A DNA stretch of 64,000 nucleotides from Fluviispira vulneris (GCF_014281055.1 NZ_JACRSE010000001.1:434001-498000), one strand, 5' to 3'. Positions 18,791-29,608 are shown, numbered from the stretch's first letter. Notes: a model not told the origin generated them from the sequence alone. Numbers and translations are program-made.

Positions 18791-18815
18791 GCAAATCCTC
18801 AATAACTAATTAAAA

Positions 18816-19046
18816 TTATTTTCGACCTTTATCATGAGCCCCACTGAGCTCAAGTTTTTTGCGATTTTCTGCGTCAATCTTTTTCTGATGTTGCTCCAAG
18901 AGATCACAAACTTCTTGATTTCCTGTTTTGCAAGCTTCCTCTAACTGCTCAATTGAGCTTTTTTGCTTTGGGTTGGTGTCATCCAAATTGACGATACATG
19001 CACAAAAAAGAAACGAAATAGAAGACAAGATAATAATATTTCTCAT
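18816..19046 (-). CDS. Small lipoprotein with Cys pair, unknown
   Basis: 76 residues from the ATG at 19046 (AAGG upstream). The signal peptide ends SFLFCAC, giving the lipidated Cys about residue 17. The mature part contains EEACKTGNQEVCDLLEQHQKK, similar to a single Sel1/ankyrin-like Cys helix pair as found in small secreted helical-repeat proteins, and a basic C-terminus. It precedes the larger lipoprotein gene by 25 bases, so the two are likely co-transcribed. Confidence 0.6.
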   Translation of the reverse strand: MRNIIILSSISFLFCACIVNLDDTNPKQKSSIEQLEEACKTGNQEVCDLLEQHQKKIDAENRKKLELSGAHDKGRK

Positions 19047-19217
19047 AAATGTGAACCTTTCTACAAACGGAGGAAGAGAAGTAACAGAGGATATAACAGA
19101 AGCAACCAACATACAAAAAGTCACAGACGACTATACAAAGCACATTTTTAATAAAAAAACAATAATAAAAAAATATAATGTGATTTATATATGAAAATGT
19201 TTAGCAAGATATTTTAA

Positions 19218-20345
19218 TTAAATACTATGAGAACCTTGTTCAGATTTGAGTTTGATTGCGGTTTCTTTAAATTGCATAGAAGAAAATCGATTATTAAGGT
19301 TATGCAAGACAATTATAAAACCACTTTTTGACATATCTTCATCATAAAAATATCTCTTTCTTACGCGAAATATACACTCATTACCATCAACAATCGCCCA
19401 GAAATTTGATTCTTCAAAGTTTTCCCTCCTCACAAGATTACGTAAATGTATATAAGCTTGTGAAGACAATGAAACATCGTACCAGATCTGAAAAAGAAGA
19501 GATAAATCCTTTGCTCCAATCACACTTAAAAAAAGTTTATTATAATGCTCAATTTTTCCATAGCTATCAACAACAACAACAGCATCTTCCATCGCATCAA
19601 AAACAGTATTCATCGCACTTCTTTGAATGCGTAAATTCTTTAAATTTTTCTTATGCAGATCGGAAAGACGTTTCCACAAAGATATCAATTCAATTGTCAG
19701 AAATTTTATTTCAAGGGTTTCAGGTTCAGGAAATTTCAATTTATGATTTAAATCTGGTTTACATTGTAAAACTTCAGATATTTTTTTAATTGGAAATGCA
19801 ATTTTACTCGACAAACGCTCAGAAAAATATATAGAAAATAACAATGCAACAAGAAATATAAAGCAAGCCAATAAAACCATTTTATTTGAGAAACTATCAC
19901 GATCTACAATAAATTTTGAAAGTTTATATTGATTTTCAAGCATAATTTTTCTCAATAAATCTTTCATTTTATTATAATCTGCCACACGAATAGCATTTTC
20001 ATTGTTATTATATTTACTGAATATCTTTTTAATCTCATATAGAACAATATAAGATTGATTTGTACTATAATAATTCTGCAAAAAATCTAGAGATATCTGA
20101 AAATTTTTTACATGCTCAACAGTTGTTTCACTATGATTTAATCTTTTCGTATAAAGAGTATCCCAATTTTCATACATCGTAACAATTGAACTTGTGCTTT
20201 TAAAGTTAAGTAAATATAAATTTTTTGGGTTTTTACTGCTAAAATGTATTATTATAATTAAAATAAAACCTAAAAAGCCAAAGAGAAAAACAATTTTTAA
20301 AACTTCTCTTAGAATACCTCGTCGCATAGGAGGCAAAGTATTCAT
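19218..20345 (-). CDS. Membrane HAMP-PAS sensor protein lacking a kinase domain, 3' of truncated kdpD
   Basis: 375 residues from the ATG at 20345, whose GGAGG lies inside the last codons of kdpD; the kdpD stop is one base before this ATG. Two transmembrane helices (about residues 14-36 and 155-177) enclose a periplasmic, helical domain of about 115 residues. After the second helix comes a HAMP-like linker (SSKIAFPIKKISEVL) and a PAS domain (AMEDAVVVVDSYGKIEHYNKLFL). The chain ends about 20 residues after PAS with no HisKA or ATPase boxes. It replaces the membrane and GAF part of a full KdpD in position but is a different architecture. Likely the second half of a modified potassium/osmotic sensor; how it signals is unknown. 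Confidence 0.75.
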   Translation of the reverse strand: MNTLPPMRRGILREVLKIVFLFGFLGFILIIIIHFSSKNPKNLYLLNFKSTSSIVTMYENWDTLYTKRLNHSETTVEHVKNFQISLDFLQNYYSTNQSYIVLYEIKKIFSKYNNNENAIRVADYNKMKDLLRKIMLENQYKLSKFIVDRDSFSNKMVLLACFIFLVALLFSIYFSERLSSKIAFPIKKISEVLQCKPDLNHKLKFPEPETLEIKFLTIELISLWKRLSDLHKKNLKNLRIQRSAMNTVFDAMEDAVVVVDSYGKIEHYNKLFLSVIGAKDLSLLFQIWYDVSLSSQAYIHLRNLVRRENFEESNFWAIVDGNECIFRVRKRYFYDEDMSKSGFIIVLHNLNNRFSSMQFKETAIKLKSEQGSHSI

Positions 20346-20346
20346 T

Positions 20347-21465
20347 CTACTTTCCTCCACTTTCTACATTGATAATATGCACATCAACACCAACAGCATC
20401 ATGAATAAATTCTAAAAGAATTGAACCACGAACTCTCTCTCTCAAAGGAGTTAGTCTTGACTTTCCAAAAACAGCATGTTTGATTTTATTTTCTAATGCA
20501 AAATTAACCAGAATATCTGAAATTCTTTCACCTGAAAGAATTTTAACCTCTGCTCCTAATTTTGTTGCCAGATCGAAATTTTGTTGAATTTTTCGTTGCA
20601 ATTGAGAGTCAATATGCGCAGGATCTTCAGACTTTTTTTGCACATAAGTCACATAAACACGACTTGATAAACGGGCAGCCAACTTTGTTCCTTTACGTAT
20701 AAGCATAGCAGCATTTGTCGGATCAGAACTCAAAGCAACCATCACGGCTTCTTCTGCAAAGGTTTTATTATCGCCAAATTCGCTTTCTTGCATTTTTTGA
20801 AATTGATTACCAGCAGCTTCTCTCAAGCAGATCTCGCGTAAAAATGCTAAATTATTGTATGAGAAAAAATTAGAGAGTGCATTGTCTACCTTTTCTTTGT
20901 CATAAACTTTCCCAAGGCGGAGCCTCTCACGCAAATCTTCCATACTGATATCTGCCATGACAATTTGCTGTGCTATCTGTAAAACTTTGTCTGGAATTCT
21001 CTCAAATACAGGTGCTTTTGTTGCTGACACCACTCTATCTGAAACAGATTCTAAGTGCTGTACATTGAGAGTCGATATCACGTTGATCTCAGCATCAAGA
21101 ATCTCAAGCACATCTAAATATCTTTTTGCATTTTTACTGCCAACAACATTCGTATGGGCCAACTCATCGACCAGAACAATTTGTGGAGCACGTTTAATGA
21201 TCGCTTCAACATCCATCTCCAAAAATTCATTACTCCCAATTATGCATTTTTTTAGTTCGACTTGTTCAAGTCCTGCAACAAGAGCTTGTGTTTCAGGTCT
21301 TTTATGAGGCTCAACATAGCCAATGACAACATCAAACCCCCTTTGCTTAAGAGTCTGTGCTTCCTTAAGCATCGAATAGGTTTTTCCAACCCCTGCAGCA
21401 TATCCAATAATAATTTTGAGAGAGCCTCTTCGCTTGCTTTCAAGAATTTCTTCAAATGTCTTCAT
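20347..21465 (-). CDS. kdpD: KdpD N-terminal protein: sensor domain plus USP domain only
   Basis: 372 residues matching only the N-terminal cytoplasmic part of KdpD. Seen are MKTFEEILESKRRG, Walker A GYAAGVGKTYSML, IVLVDELAHTN, NVQHLESVSD, then a universal-stress-protein domain (VMVALSSDPTNAAMLIRKGTKLA, about residues 240-370). The membrane segments, GAF, HisKA and ATPase regions of the 890-residue E. coli protein are absent, and no kdpE is present. It lies 2 bases after kdpC and one base before the HAMP-PAS gene. Truncated KdpD proteins are known in some bacteria and can modulate kdp expression; here the signal partner is unclear. Confidence 0.9.
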   Translation of the reverse strand: MKTFEEILESKRRGSLKIIIGYAAGVGKTYSMLKEAQTLKQRGFDVVIGYVEPHKRPETQALVAGLEQVELKKCIIGSNEFLEMDVEAIIKRAPQIVLVDELAHTNVVGSKNAKRYLDVLEILDAEINVISTLNVQHLESVSDRVVSATKAPVFERIPDKVLQIAQQIVMADISMEDLRERLRLGKVYDKEKVDNALSNFFSYNNLAFLREICLREAAGNQFQKMQESEFGDNKTFAEEAVMVALSSDPTNAAMLIRKGTKLAARLSSRVYVTYVQKKSEDPAHIDSQLQRKIQQNFDLATKLGAEVKILSGERISDILVNFALENKIKHAVFGKSRLTPLRERVRGSILLEFIHDAVGVDVHIINVESGGK

Positions 21466-21467
21466 TT

Positions 21468-22052
21468 TTATTCTTCGTTTTTAACTTCATCAACGCGAAT
21501 ATTTAACAGGAGCACATTTACATTTTCTTCGCCAATAAAACCTAATGCAGGTTTTTCAAGCAAAGAATTTATTAAGGTCTTGAGTTTATCTTCACTCATT
21601 TTTCTAGCTTGCGCAACCCGTGGAACTTGCAATAAAGCCGCTTGTAATGAAATGTGTGGATCAAGTCCACTTCCAGATGAACTGACAAGATCATTTGGGA
21701 TATCGGAAATTTTAATCTCTGGATTCTCTTTTAAAGTTTTTTGTATCTCGCTTTTTATATTTTCATATAATTTTATATTTGTACTAGCTAAATTTGAGGG
21801 AGATGAGCTTAAACCATCATACCCTTTTTCCCCCGCAGCTGAAGGTCGACCATGAAAATATTTTGCTGATGAAAAATTTTGTCCAATTAATTTTGCCCCA
21901 ACTGCTATATTGTCCTTATAAATAATCCCACCATTTCTCTCAGTAGGAAAAAAAATATTCCCGGCTAAAGTTACAAATAAAGGATAAACTCCCCCTAAAA
22001 TAATAAATAGAAGTCCTGTTAAAACAATGCATCTATATATTGAACGCCCCAT
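21468..22052 (-). CDS. kdpC: Potassium-transporting ATPase subunit KdpC
   Basis: 194 residues, one N-terminal membrane helix and a periplasmic/extracytoplasmic domain. Family motifs: FHGRPSAAGEKGYDG, SSSPSNLASTN, and DLVSSSGSGLDPHISLQAALLQVPRVAQAR. KdpC holds KdpA and KdpB together and supports ATP use. Third gene of the kdpABC order. Confidence 0.96.
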   Translation of the reverse strand: MGRSIYRCIVLTGLLFIILGGVYPLFVTLAGNIFFPTERNGGIIYKDNIAVGAKLIGQNFSSAKYFHGRPSAAGEKGYDGLSSSPSNLASTNIKLYENIKSEIQKTLKENPEIKISDIPNDLVSSSGSGLDPHISLQAALLQVPRVAQARKMSEDKLKTLINSLLEKPALGFIGEENVNVLLLNIRVDEVKNEE

Positions 22053-22070
22053 AAATAATCCTTCATATCT

Positions 22071-24101
22071 TCAAATAATATTTAAACTGTTTATTATCAT
22101 ATCTACAATTTTAATGCCTATAAAAGGAACAATAACCCCACCTACCCCAAAAACAAATAAATTATAACTTAACAAACTCAATGCATTTCTAGGCCTATAT
22201 TTTACCCCTTTCAATGCAAGCGGGATAAGAATAATTATTATTAAAGCATTAAATATAATTGCAGACAGTATGGCACTATTTGGACTTTCTAAATGCATAA
22301 TATTAAATTTGGCAAAATCTGGGAAAACATCTAAAAACATAGCAGGTAAAATAGCAAAATATTTTGCGACATCATTGGCAATACTAAATGTGGTTAAAGC
22401 ACCTCTTGTGATCAATAGCTGTTTACCAATTTCGACGATTTCAATAACTTTTGTTGGATCTGAGTCGAGGTCGATCATATTCCCAGCCTCACGCGCAGCT
22501 TGCGTACCGGTATTCATAGAAAGACCTACATCCGCTTGGGCAAGTGCAGGTGCATCATTGGTCCCATCACCTGTCATCGCGACCATCCGCCCTTCCTTTT
22601 TTAAAGTTTTTATCAACATCAATTTGTCTTCAGGTTTTGCTTCCGAAAGAAAATCATCGACACCCGCTTCTTGCGCAATGGCTGCGGCGGTTAATTTATT
22701 ATCTCCGGTAATCATGACAGTGCGTATCCCCATTGCCCTTATACGGGCAAAACGTGCATGAATACCTGGCTTCACGATATCTTTTAAATATATAACTCCT
22801 AAAATTTTTGAACCCTTTGCTACAGCTAAAGGAGTTCCACCCATTTTAGAAATTTTTACAAAATGCTCATGCACAGACTTAGGCACATCACCACCAAGTG
22901 ATCGCACCCAAGCTGAAATCGCTTCCAATGCTCCTTTGCGATAGCTCTCACTTACTGTATCTATCCCACTCATCCGCGTTTCTGCAGAAAATGGGATCGG
23001 TGTAGAGTTTTTTTCTCTCACATAGTGGATCCGCAACTCATTTGCTAATTTAACAATGGAGCGTCCTTCTGGAGTGTCATCAAATGTCGAAGCGATCAGT
23101 GCTGCAAGGGCAAGCTCATCGACAGAGACTCCTTCAGAGGAGAAAAACTCACTGGCCATTCGATTCCCTACGGTTATGGTGCCCGTCTTATCGAGCAATA
23201 AAACGTCGATATCTCCCGCAGCTTCGACAGCTCTACCGGACATTGCGAGTACATTTCTCTGCAAAACCCTGTCCATTCCAGCAATTCCGATAGCTGATAA
23301 GAGCCCCCCAATTGTGGTGGGAATCAAACAAACAAGGAGGGCAACCAACACCACAACAGAAATATTTAAGTTTTGATAAAGAGTGAATGGTTTTAAGGTC
23401 ACAACTGCCAATAGAAAAACAGCTGTTAAGCCAAATAAAAGAATATTTAACGCAATTTCGTTAGGAGTTTTCTTCCGTTCTGCTCCTTCAACGAGGGAAA
23501 TCATTTTATCTAGAAACGATTTACCAGGCTCTGCTGTAACTTGGATGACGATACGATCGGAAAGCACCACCGTACCCCCAGTCACAGCAGAACGATCCCC
23601 TCCAGACTCGCGTATAACAGGGGCAGATTCACCTGTTATTGCTGATTCATCAATTGAGGCCATTCCTTCGACAACAGTGCCATCGGCAGGTATCACTTCA
23701 CCCGCAACAACGACAACTCTGTCATCTTTTAATAAATTCGAGGCAGATACAATTTCATATTCATTACTTTGCTTATTGAGGCGCTTTGCTTGAGTGTCCC
23801 TTCTGGTTTTTTTTAAATTTTCTGCTTGTGCCTTCCCTCTACCTTCAGCCAACGCTTCAGCAAAATTTGCAAAGATCACAGTAAACCAAAGCCAGATAGA
23901 TATTTGCAGTGAAAAATTCACAGTACTCATGTTATTCACAACAAAATCATATGCCGTAACAATTGTGGTGACAATGGCGCCCAATCCAACGATAAAAAGC
24001 ACAGGATTTTTATAAAGAATAAATGGATTTAATTTGACAAATGATTCTTTAATTGCTGAAAAAACAAGTTCATTTGAAACAAAAACATTATTTCCTTTCA
24101 T
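22071..24101 (-). CDS. kdpB: Potassium-transporting ATPase ATP-binding subunit KdpB
   Basis: 676 residues, the P-type ATPase of the high-affinity potassium pump at the inner membrane. Motifs: [12 protein letters not shown], the phosphorylated [23 protein letters not shown], and [18 protein letters not shown]. It starts 2 bases after the kdpA stop, indicating translational coupling. Confidence 0.98.
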   Translation of the reverse strand: MKGNNVFVSNELVFSAIKESFVKLNPFILYKNPVLFIVGLGAIVTTIVTAYDFVVNNMSTVNFSLQISIWLWFTVIFANFAEALAEGRGKAQAENLKKTRRDTQAKRLNKQSNEYEIVSASNLLKDDRVVVVAGEVIPADGTVVEGMASIDESAITGESAPVIRESGGDRSAVTGGTVVLSDRIVIQVTAEPGKSFLDKMISLVEGAERKKTPNEIALNILLFGLTAVFLLAVVTLKPFTLYQNLNISVVVLVALLVCLIPTTIGGLLSAIGIAGMDRVLQRNVLAMSGRAVEAAGDIDVLLLDKTGTITVGNRMASEFFSSEGVSVDELALAALIASTFDDTPEGRSIVKLANELRIHYVREKNSTPIPFSAETRMSGIDTVSESYRKGALEAISAWVRSLGGDVPKSVHEHFVKISKMGGTPLAVAKGSKILGVIYLKDIVKPGIHARFARIRAMGIRTVMITGDNKLTAAAIAQEAGVDDFLSEAKPEDKLMLIKTLKKEGRMVAMTGDGTNDAPALAQADVGLSMNTGTQAAREAGNMIDLDSDPTKVIEIVEIGKQLLITRGALTTFSIANDVAKYFAILPAMFLDVFPDFAKFNIMHLESPNSAILSAIIFNALIIIILIPLALKGVKYRPRNALSLLSYNLFVFGVGGVIVPFIGIKIVDMIINSLNII

Positions 24102-24103
24102 TT

Positions 24104-25828
24104 TTATTTACCACCTATTGCAAGAAATTTTCCATTGAGCATTTGCATATTTTCTATTATTGGCCCGACTGATAGAGCCGGTAAATAAACTAAAAGTCCA
24201 AGAATAAGTATTGTCCCAATCAGTAACAATAAAAAGATGAAACCATGCACTTGAAAAGTATTTTCGGTTATGGGCTTCTTCATTTTCTGTGCAAGCAAAC
24301 CGGCTATGGCAAGAAGGGGTATGAGATTTAAATAACGTCCCGCAAGCATTGCAAACGAAGTCGTATAATTCCAAAACGGTGTGTTGGCGTTTAATGAGCC
24401 AAATGCACTGCCATTATTTTGTGCGGAAGATGTGTAAGCATAAAGCATTTCACTAAATCCGTGGGCCCCCGGATTTCCAATAGAAGAGTAACCTAATGGC
24501 AAAGTCGAAGAGATAGCGAGTAAAAGTAAAATAACTGTGGAAACACCAATAACAGGAATCATAGCAATTTTTATTTCTATTGCTTCTATCTTTTTCCCTA
24601 AATATTCGGGAGTTCTACCGACCATAAGTCCAGCAATAAACACTGCAAGTAAAATAAATAAAATCATACCATATAACCCAGAACCAACGCCTCCATAAAT
24701 AACTTCATTTAAAAGCATATTAATAAGGGCAAACATCCCACCCATCGGAGTTAAACTGCTATGAGAATTTGCAACCGCACCACAGGAAGCTGCAGTGGTT
24801 ACACTTGAAAAAAGAGATGAGGCAAATATACCAAACCGTGTTTCTTTGCCTTCCATATTGATTGAATTTGCTAAACCAAGTTTATCGATAAAATTTGGAT
24901 TCCCCAAGTATTCAAAATAGGCGATGAGCAAAGCAGAAACTAAAAATAATAGAGCCATACTCAGCCATATTGTGACTGCATGTTTCATATATTTTGTCAT
25001 TTTTCCAAAAGTAAAAACGAGCGCACTTGGTACTAAAAAAATAGAAATCATCTGAAAGAAATGCGACCAAGCGGTTGGATTTTCATAGGGATGAGCAGCA
25101 TTGGCATTGAAAAAACCACCACCATTCACACCCAAAAGTTTAATCGCAACTTGCGAAGCGACCGGACCTTGAGGCAGAATTTGTTCTCCGCCTTCCAATG
25201 GTTTAATATGGATATATGCTTGAAAATTTTGAATCATACCTTGGGAAATATAAAATACTGCAAAAATAAAAGACAATGGAAGGAGCACATAAAGAGACGA
25301 ACGAGTTAAATCTACCCAGAAATTACCTAGACCATTGGCTTTTTCTTGGTTAAGACCACGAATAATAGCGATACAAACTGCAAATCCTATAGCAGCCGAT
25401 AAGAAATTATTTGCAGTCAAAGCCACCATCTGTGAGAAATAACTCATTGTAGTTTCGCCAGAATAGGCTTGCCAATTCGTATTTGTTAAAAAACTCACAG
25501 AGGTGTTGATTGCTAGATCCGTTGGTAGTCCAGGAAAGTTTTGTGGGTTAAGTGGCAAAATATGTTGGAATTTCAAGATTAAAAATGTGATCGAAAATAA
25601 TAGAATGCTAAATAGAATGACATCAAATGTATATTTCTGCCAGGTTTGATTTTCACCTACATCAACTTTTGCAATTTTATAAATTTGTTTTTCTATTGGA
25701 TAAAAAATGAAATGGATAAATGTTTTCTCCCCTAGCATAATTTTTTTGATAAAAGTACCCAGTGGGTAAGAAAGAATAAATAAGACAATCATAAAGAAGA
25801 ATAAGAGAAAAAAATCTTGAGCATTCAT
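24104..25828 (-). CDS. kdpA: Potassium-transporting ATPase subunit KdpA
   Basis: 574 residues with about ten membrane helices; the potassium-selective channel-like subunit. Selectivity-region segments typical of KdpA are [53 protein letters not shown] and [10 protein letters not shown]. First gene of the operon. Its ribosome-binding sequence GAGG, 11 bases before the ATG, lies in the 3' arm of a perfect 12-base inverted repeat, so translation or transcription may be regulated there. Confidence 0.97.
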   Translation of the reverse strand: MNAQDFFLLFFFMIVLFILSYPLGTFIKKIMLGEKTFIHFIFYPIEKQIYKIAKVDVGENQTWQKYTFDVILFSILLFSITFLILKFQHILPLNPQNFPGLPTDLAINTSVSFLTNTNWQAYSGETTMSYFSQMVALTANNFLSAAIGFAVCIAIIRGLNQEKANGLGNFWVDLTRSSLYVLLPLSFIFAVFYISQGMIQNFQAYIHIKPLEGGEQILPQGPVASQVAIKLLGVNGGGFFNANAAHPYENPTAWSHFFQMISIFLVPSALVFTFGKMTKYMKHAVTIWLSMALLFLVSALLIAYFEYLGNPNFIDKLGLANSINMEGKETRFGIFASSLFSSVTTAASCGAVANSHSSLTPMGGMFALINMLLNEVIYGGVGSGLYGMILFILLAVFIAGLMVGRTPEYLGKKIEAIEIKIAMIPVIGVSTVILLLLAISSTLPLGYSSIGNPGAHGFSEMLYAYTSSAQNNGSAFGSLNANTPFWNYTTSFAMLAGRYLNLIPLLAIAGLLAQKMKKPITENTFQVHGFIFLLLLIGTILILGLLVYLPALSVGPIIENMQMLNGKFLAIGGK

Positions 25829-25839
25829 AAATTAAAAAT

Positions 25840-25869
25840 CCTCAAATTATTTAAAAGAATAATTTGAGG
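25840..25869 (-). promoter_or_regulatory. Perfect 12-bp inverted repeat covering the kdpA ribosome-binding site
   Basis: CCTCAAATTATT (25840-25851) and its exact complement (25858-25869) are separated by six bases. On the minus-strand transcript the 3' arm ends in GAGG, the only Shine-Dalgarno-like sequence before the kdpA ATG. It could be an RNA hairpin hiding the ribosome site or a DNA operator. Its symmetry is clear; its role is inference. Confidence 0.55.
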
Positions 25870-26029
25870 ATTTATACATTTGAAAAAAAAAATTCTCAAT
25901 AGTTGAATACTTTAATTATAATAAATAGAAATAAGACCTTCTTATAGATTGTGAATTTTTAAAACCTTCGTGTTAATATAATAATATAGAATATGCTGCT
26001 CTAAAATTGCGCAGTGAACGGAGTCTAAA

Positions 26030-26812
26030 ATGAACGAAACACAATTGAGCGATAAAAACTTTTACCCAAGTAAAATCAACTTAATAGACGATAATAATCA
26101 AGAAAACATGGAGAGCTTCACGATCAGCGTTGAAGAAGCCGCAAAAATACTCGGGGTCAACCGCTCTCGTTTGTCACAATTGACCAGTAAAGGTGTCTTT
26201 CCATATGAAAAAAGAAAAATTGAGACAAGAAATCGACTGTTCTATCGATTAAACGATCTCTTGCAACACCAAAGAGCTCAAATGCTTGGTAATGCCTATG
26301 AGTTTATTCAAACCCACAATGCAGAAAATACTTTTCGATCACCTTCTATGCGCGAGATAAATATTGATTTGTTACAGGAAAACTTAGAACAAGAAAAAAA
26401 ACAACTTCGTATTCCCTATAAACACAGTAAAAAAAATCAAACTCTCCTTAAGTCATGTGCCACCGCGTTATTCGAGCAAGAGAAAAAATTAGAGAATGAT
26501 AAAAAAATATTGGCGGATATTGAGTCTATAAAACAAAAGATGTTTGCGCACGAAGAGAATCTATCTAGTCAAAATGAGTTTTTCAAAAAAGAAGAATTTA
26601 AAAAACAGCAGGAAATAAGAGAAAATAATTACTCAATAAATAAACTTAAATATGCTATTTTTACACTTCAAAATAAATTAACAGAAATATCTCAAGAAAA
26701 TAATGAATTAAAAGAACTATTGAAAAAAAATATGATAAACATACAGAAATCTAAAAATTGGTCACAAAAAAAACCAAAATACAGAGTTTCTCGTTCAACA
26801 ACGTGTCGCTAA
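26030..26812 (+). CDS. Helix-turn-helix (MerR/excisionase-like) protein with long coiled coil
   Basis: 260 residues. Residues about 30-75 form a helix-turn-helix: FTISVEEAAKILGVNRSRLSQL followed by a wing-like GVFPYEKRKIETRNRLFYRLNDLL, as in MerR/HTH_17 proteins that bind DNA. The rest (residues 110-250) is highly charged Lys/Glu/Gln helix, a probable coiled coil, ending in a basic tail (SQKKPKYRVSRSTTCR). GGAG lies before the ATG. The overall plan recalls KfrA-like or chromosome-associated DNA-binding coiled coils, but no family is assigned. Divergent from kdpA; 3' end overlaps the bacterioferritin paralogue by 18 bases. Confidence 0.72.
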   Translation: MNETQLSDKNFYPSKINLIDDNNQENMESFTISVEEAAKILGVNRSRLSQLTSKGVFPYEKRKIETRNRLFYRLNDLLQHQRAQMLGNAYEFIQTHNAENTFRSPSMREINIDLLQENLEQEKKQLRIPYKHSKKNQTLLKSCATALFEQEKKLENDKKILADIESIKQKMFAHEENLSSQNEFFKKEEFKKQQEIRENNYSINKLKYAIFTLQNKLTEISQENNELKELLKKNMINIQKSKNWSQKKPKYRVSRSTTCR

Positions 26813-27253
26813 ATACAATTGAGTGCCCATTTGCCGAACAAGCTCAAGCTGCTGCCCTGTAAAATTGATATGCGCTGTCTGTAAAAGAACAATCTTTTCA
26901 GTTAACTGTCGAACGTCGATATTTTGATTCGCAATATTTGATAATTTAAGTGCAACTTCTTTACAACTTTCAGCCATTTCACGATCACTGACAAATATCT
27001 CTTCGACAGTTTGACCAATATTGAGTTTATTTATATTCTGTAAATCAAAATTGATTTCAGCACTGAGCATTCTTAAAATAAGTGAGTCTAAGTGATCTGA
27101 AACATCCTCTCGATGAGAAGAGATTTTATCAAATAATTTCTGATACCCCCACAGTTTACAAGTATTTCTATGCACACGTAATTGCTGCAATATAGTCGCA
27201 TGCACTTGCACAAGAGCAGCCAAACCCATAGCCAACTCACCGGTGATTTTCAT
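26795..27253 (-). CDS. Degenerate bacterioferritin paralogue
   Basis: 152 residues from the ATG at 27253 (GGAG upstream). It aligns without gaps to the canonical Bfr of this window over the first 100 residues or so, sharing CKxWGY and KLNIGxTVEE, so it is a four-helix ferritin-like protein. Ferroxidase ligand positions are changed: Glu18 to His, Glu51 to Val, Glu94 to Ala, Glu127 to Gln; His54 and the His130 equivalent remain. Heme-ligating Met52 is Ser. It is probably inactive for iron oxidation and may be a structural subunit, a partner of the other Bfr, or have a new role. Confidence 0.75.
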   Translation of the reverse strand: MKITGELAMGLAALVQVHATILQQLRVHRNTCKLWGYQKLFDKISSHREDVSDHLDSLILRMLSAEINFDLQNINKLNIGQTVEEIFVSDREMAESCKEVALKLSNIANQNIDVRQLTEKIVLLQTAHINFTGQQLELVRQMGTQLYLATRC

Positions 27254-27314
27254 AACTTTATACTCCAAAAAGATTACTATACCTATTTGTGCGACTTAAT
27301 CACTCTATCACACA

Positions 27315-27353
27315 GAAAAAAAGCCACATACAATTTTAGATTGCATGTGGCTT
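27315..27353 (-). terminator. Rho-independent terminator downstream of fusA
   Basis: On the minus strand a hairpin with near-perfect arms (AAGCCACAT and ATGTGGCTT outside, GCAAT/ATTGT-like inside) is followed by a T run. It lies just beyond the fusA stop at 27376. Confidence 0.85.
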
Positions 27354-27375
27354 AAATTTAGAAAGACAGAGAGAA

Positions 27376-29478
27376 TTATTTGTTCTCAGCAGCTCTCTTT
27401 GCTTTGTATTTAGCAACCATATCTTCTTGAACGTTGCGTGGAACAGCAGCGTACTTAGCAAATTCCATAGAGAATTCGCCTTTTCCTTGAGTTCCTGAAC
27501 GTAAGTCAGTTGAAAAACCAAACATTTCTGTGAGTGGAACTTCAGCTTCGATTTGGCAATAACCACCATTTCCAGCAGTTCCCATGATAACACCACGACG
27601 TTGGTTGATAAGACCCATCATTGTTCCTTGGAATTCTTCTGGTCCTTCAATACCAACTTTCATGATTGGTTCAAGAATCACTGGCTTAGCGCTCATATAG
27701 GACTCACGGAAACCGGTCATCGCACATGTTTTGAACGCCATTTCGTTCGAGTCAACTGGGTGGTGTAAACCATCATTAACAACCAATTTCACGCCAACAA
27801 CCTGAGCTCCGATAAGAAGTCCTGTTTTCAATTGCTCAGCAAAACCTTTTTCACATGCTGGGATAAACTGTCTTGGAATGGATCCACCAACAGTTTCATC
27901 TGTGAATTCATAGATTTTGTCGCCAGCATCTGCCAAAGGTTCCATATAACCAATGATACGCGCAAACTGTCCAGAACCACCGGATTGCTTTTTGTGAGTG
28001 TAGTTGATTTCTGCACGTGAAGTGAGAGCTTCGCGGAAGTTAACTTGTGGTTTTCCAACGATAGTTTCGCAACCAAACTCACGTTTCATACGTTCAACAT
28101 AGATTTCAAGGTGAAGCTCACCCATTCCGGCAATGATAGTTTCGCCGGATTCTTCGTCACGGGAAACGCGGAATGTTGGGTCTTCTTTCGTAAACTTGTT
28201 CAAAGCTTTCGAGAAGTTAGTTTGAGCAGCTTTGTCCTTTGGAGCAATCGCCAAAGTAATAACCGCATTTGGTACATACATTGAAGCCATTGTTACGTTG
28301 ATTTTACCATCTGTGAATGTGTCACCCGATGCGCAGTCAACACCAAAGAGAGCAACGATGTCGCCCGCTGATGCCTCTTCAATATCTTCCATTTCATCAG
28401 AGTGAAGACGGACAATGCGTGGAACTTTAACGCGTTTTTCAGAGGACATGTTTGTGATCATCTCACCCTTTTTCACTGTCCCTTGATAAATACGCATGAA
28501 TGTAAGCTGACCATAACGTGTTTCATCGAGCTTAAACGCAAGCATAACAAGTGGAAGATCTGGGTCTGACTTGAGAACAACACGTTCTTCGTTATTTGAC
28601 TGGTCAAGAGCGTCGTTAGAAACTTCATTTGGTGCAGGCAAGTAAGAAGTAACTGCATCGAGAAGAACTTGAACACCTTTGTTTTTAAACGCTGAACCAC
28701 AGAATACTGGGGTAAACTGAAGACTAATAACAGCTTTACGCATAGCTTTTGCTGCTTCTTCAGCAGATACGTATTCGTCAGATAGGAATTTTTCTGCAAC
28801 GGCATCATCGAAGTCCGCAAGAGCGCCAATAAGGTCACTGCGGCGTGATTTTGCTTCGTCGATCATATCTACTGGAACTTCTTCTTCACGGATATTTTCA
28901 CCGTTAGAACCATCAAAATAGAAAGCCTTCATAGTAAGAAGGTCAACAACACCTTGGAAACGATCTTCAGCGCCGATTGGCATTTGTGCCATCCAAGCGT
29001 TGTGATTTAATTTTTCGCGCAATTGTTGGCAAACACGGTAAGGGTTTGCACCAGGGCGGTCCATTTTGTTTACAAATGCAATACGTGGAACACGGTAACG
29101 ACGCATTTGGCGGTCAACTGTGATGGACTGTGACTGAACACCAGCAACAGAACAAAGCACAAGGATTGCGCCGTCTAAAACGCGTAGAGAGCGCTCAACT
29201 TCAACTGTAAAGTCAACGTGGCCGGGGGTGTCGATAAGGTTAATCCAAGTATCTTTCCACTGGCAAAATGTAGCCGCAGACTGAATTGTAATGCCTTTTT
29301 CACGCTCAAGATCCATATGATCCATAGTCGCGCCAACGCCAGATTTGCCCTTTACTTCCTCAATTTTGTGAATTTTACCGGTATAAAAAAGAATACGCTC
29401 GGAAAGAGTGGTCTTTCCAGAGTCGATATGAGCAGAAATACCAATATTTCTAACGCGGGAGAGGTCTTTGATTGTCAT
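27376..29478 (-). CDS. fusA: Translation elongation factor G
   Basis: 700 residues, standard length. GTPase motifs AHIDSGKTT (G1), DTPGHVDF (G3) and NKMDRPGAN (G4), then domains II-V ending in the usual [11 protein letters not shown]. It moves tRNA and mRNA through the ribosome. Not in a str operon here: no rpsL, rpsG or tuf adjacent, so it may be a stand-alone or second copy. Followed by a strong terminator. Confidence 0.97.
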   Translation of the reverse strand: MTIKDLSRVRNIGISAHIDSGKTTLSERILFYTGKIHKIEEVKGKSGVGATMDHMDLEREKGITIQSAATFCQWKDTWINLIDTPGHVDFTVEVERSLRVLDGAILVLCSVAGVQSQSITVDRQMRRYRVPRIAFVNKMDRPGANPYRVCQQLREKLNHNAWMAQMPIGAEDRFQGVVDLLTMKAFYFDGSNGENIREEEVPVDMIDEAKSRRSDLIGALADFDDAVAEKFLSDEYVSAEEAAKAMRKAVISLQFTPVFCGSAFKNKGVQVLLDAVTSYLPAPNEVSNDALDQSNNEERVVLKSDPDLPLVMLAFKLDETRYGQLTFMRIYQGTVKKGEMITNMSSEKRVKVPRIVRLHSDEMEDIEEASAGDIVALFGVDCASGDTFTDGKINVTMASMYVPNAVITLAIAPKDKAAQTNFSKALNKFTKEDPTFRVSRDEESGETIIAGMGELHLEIYVERMKREFGCETIVGKPQVNFREALTSRAEINYTHKKQSGGSGQFARIIGYMEPLADAGDKIYEFTDETVGGSIPRQFIPACEKGFAEQLKTGLLIGAQVVGVKLVVNDGLHHPVDSNEMAFKTCAMTGFRESYMSAKPVILEPIMKVGIEGPEEFQGTMMGLINQRRGVIMGTAGNGGYCQIEAEVPLTEMFGFSTDLRSGTQGKGEFSMEFAKYAAVPRNVQEDMVAKYKAKRAAENK

Positions 29479-29608
29479 ATTTGATCCAACTCAACATAAA
29501 AATGGTTAAAACTTCAGTCCAAACCAGAGGACGGGAAACACGCTCTGTGCTATCTGATTTTGAATTGAATTTCAATAGCCTTTTTTATGCTTTTGTTGGG
29601 AGAAGCTT

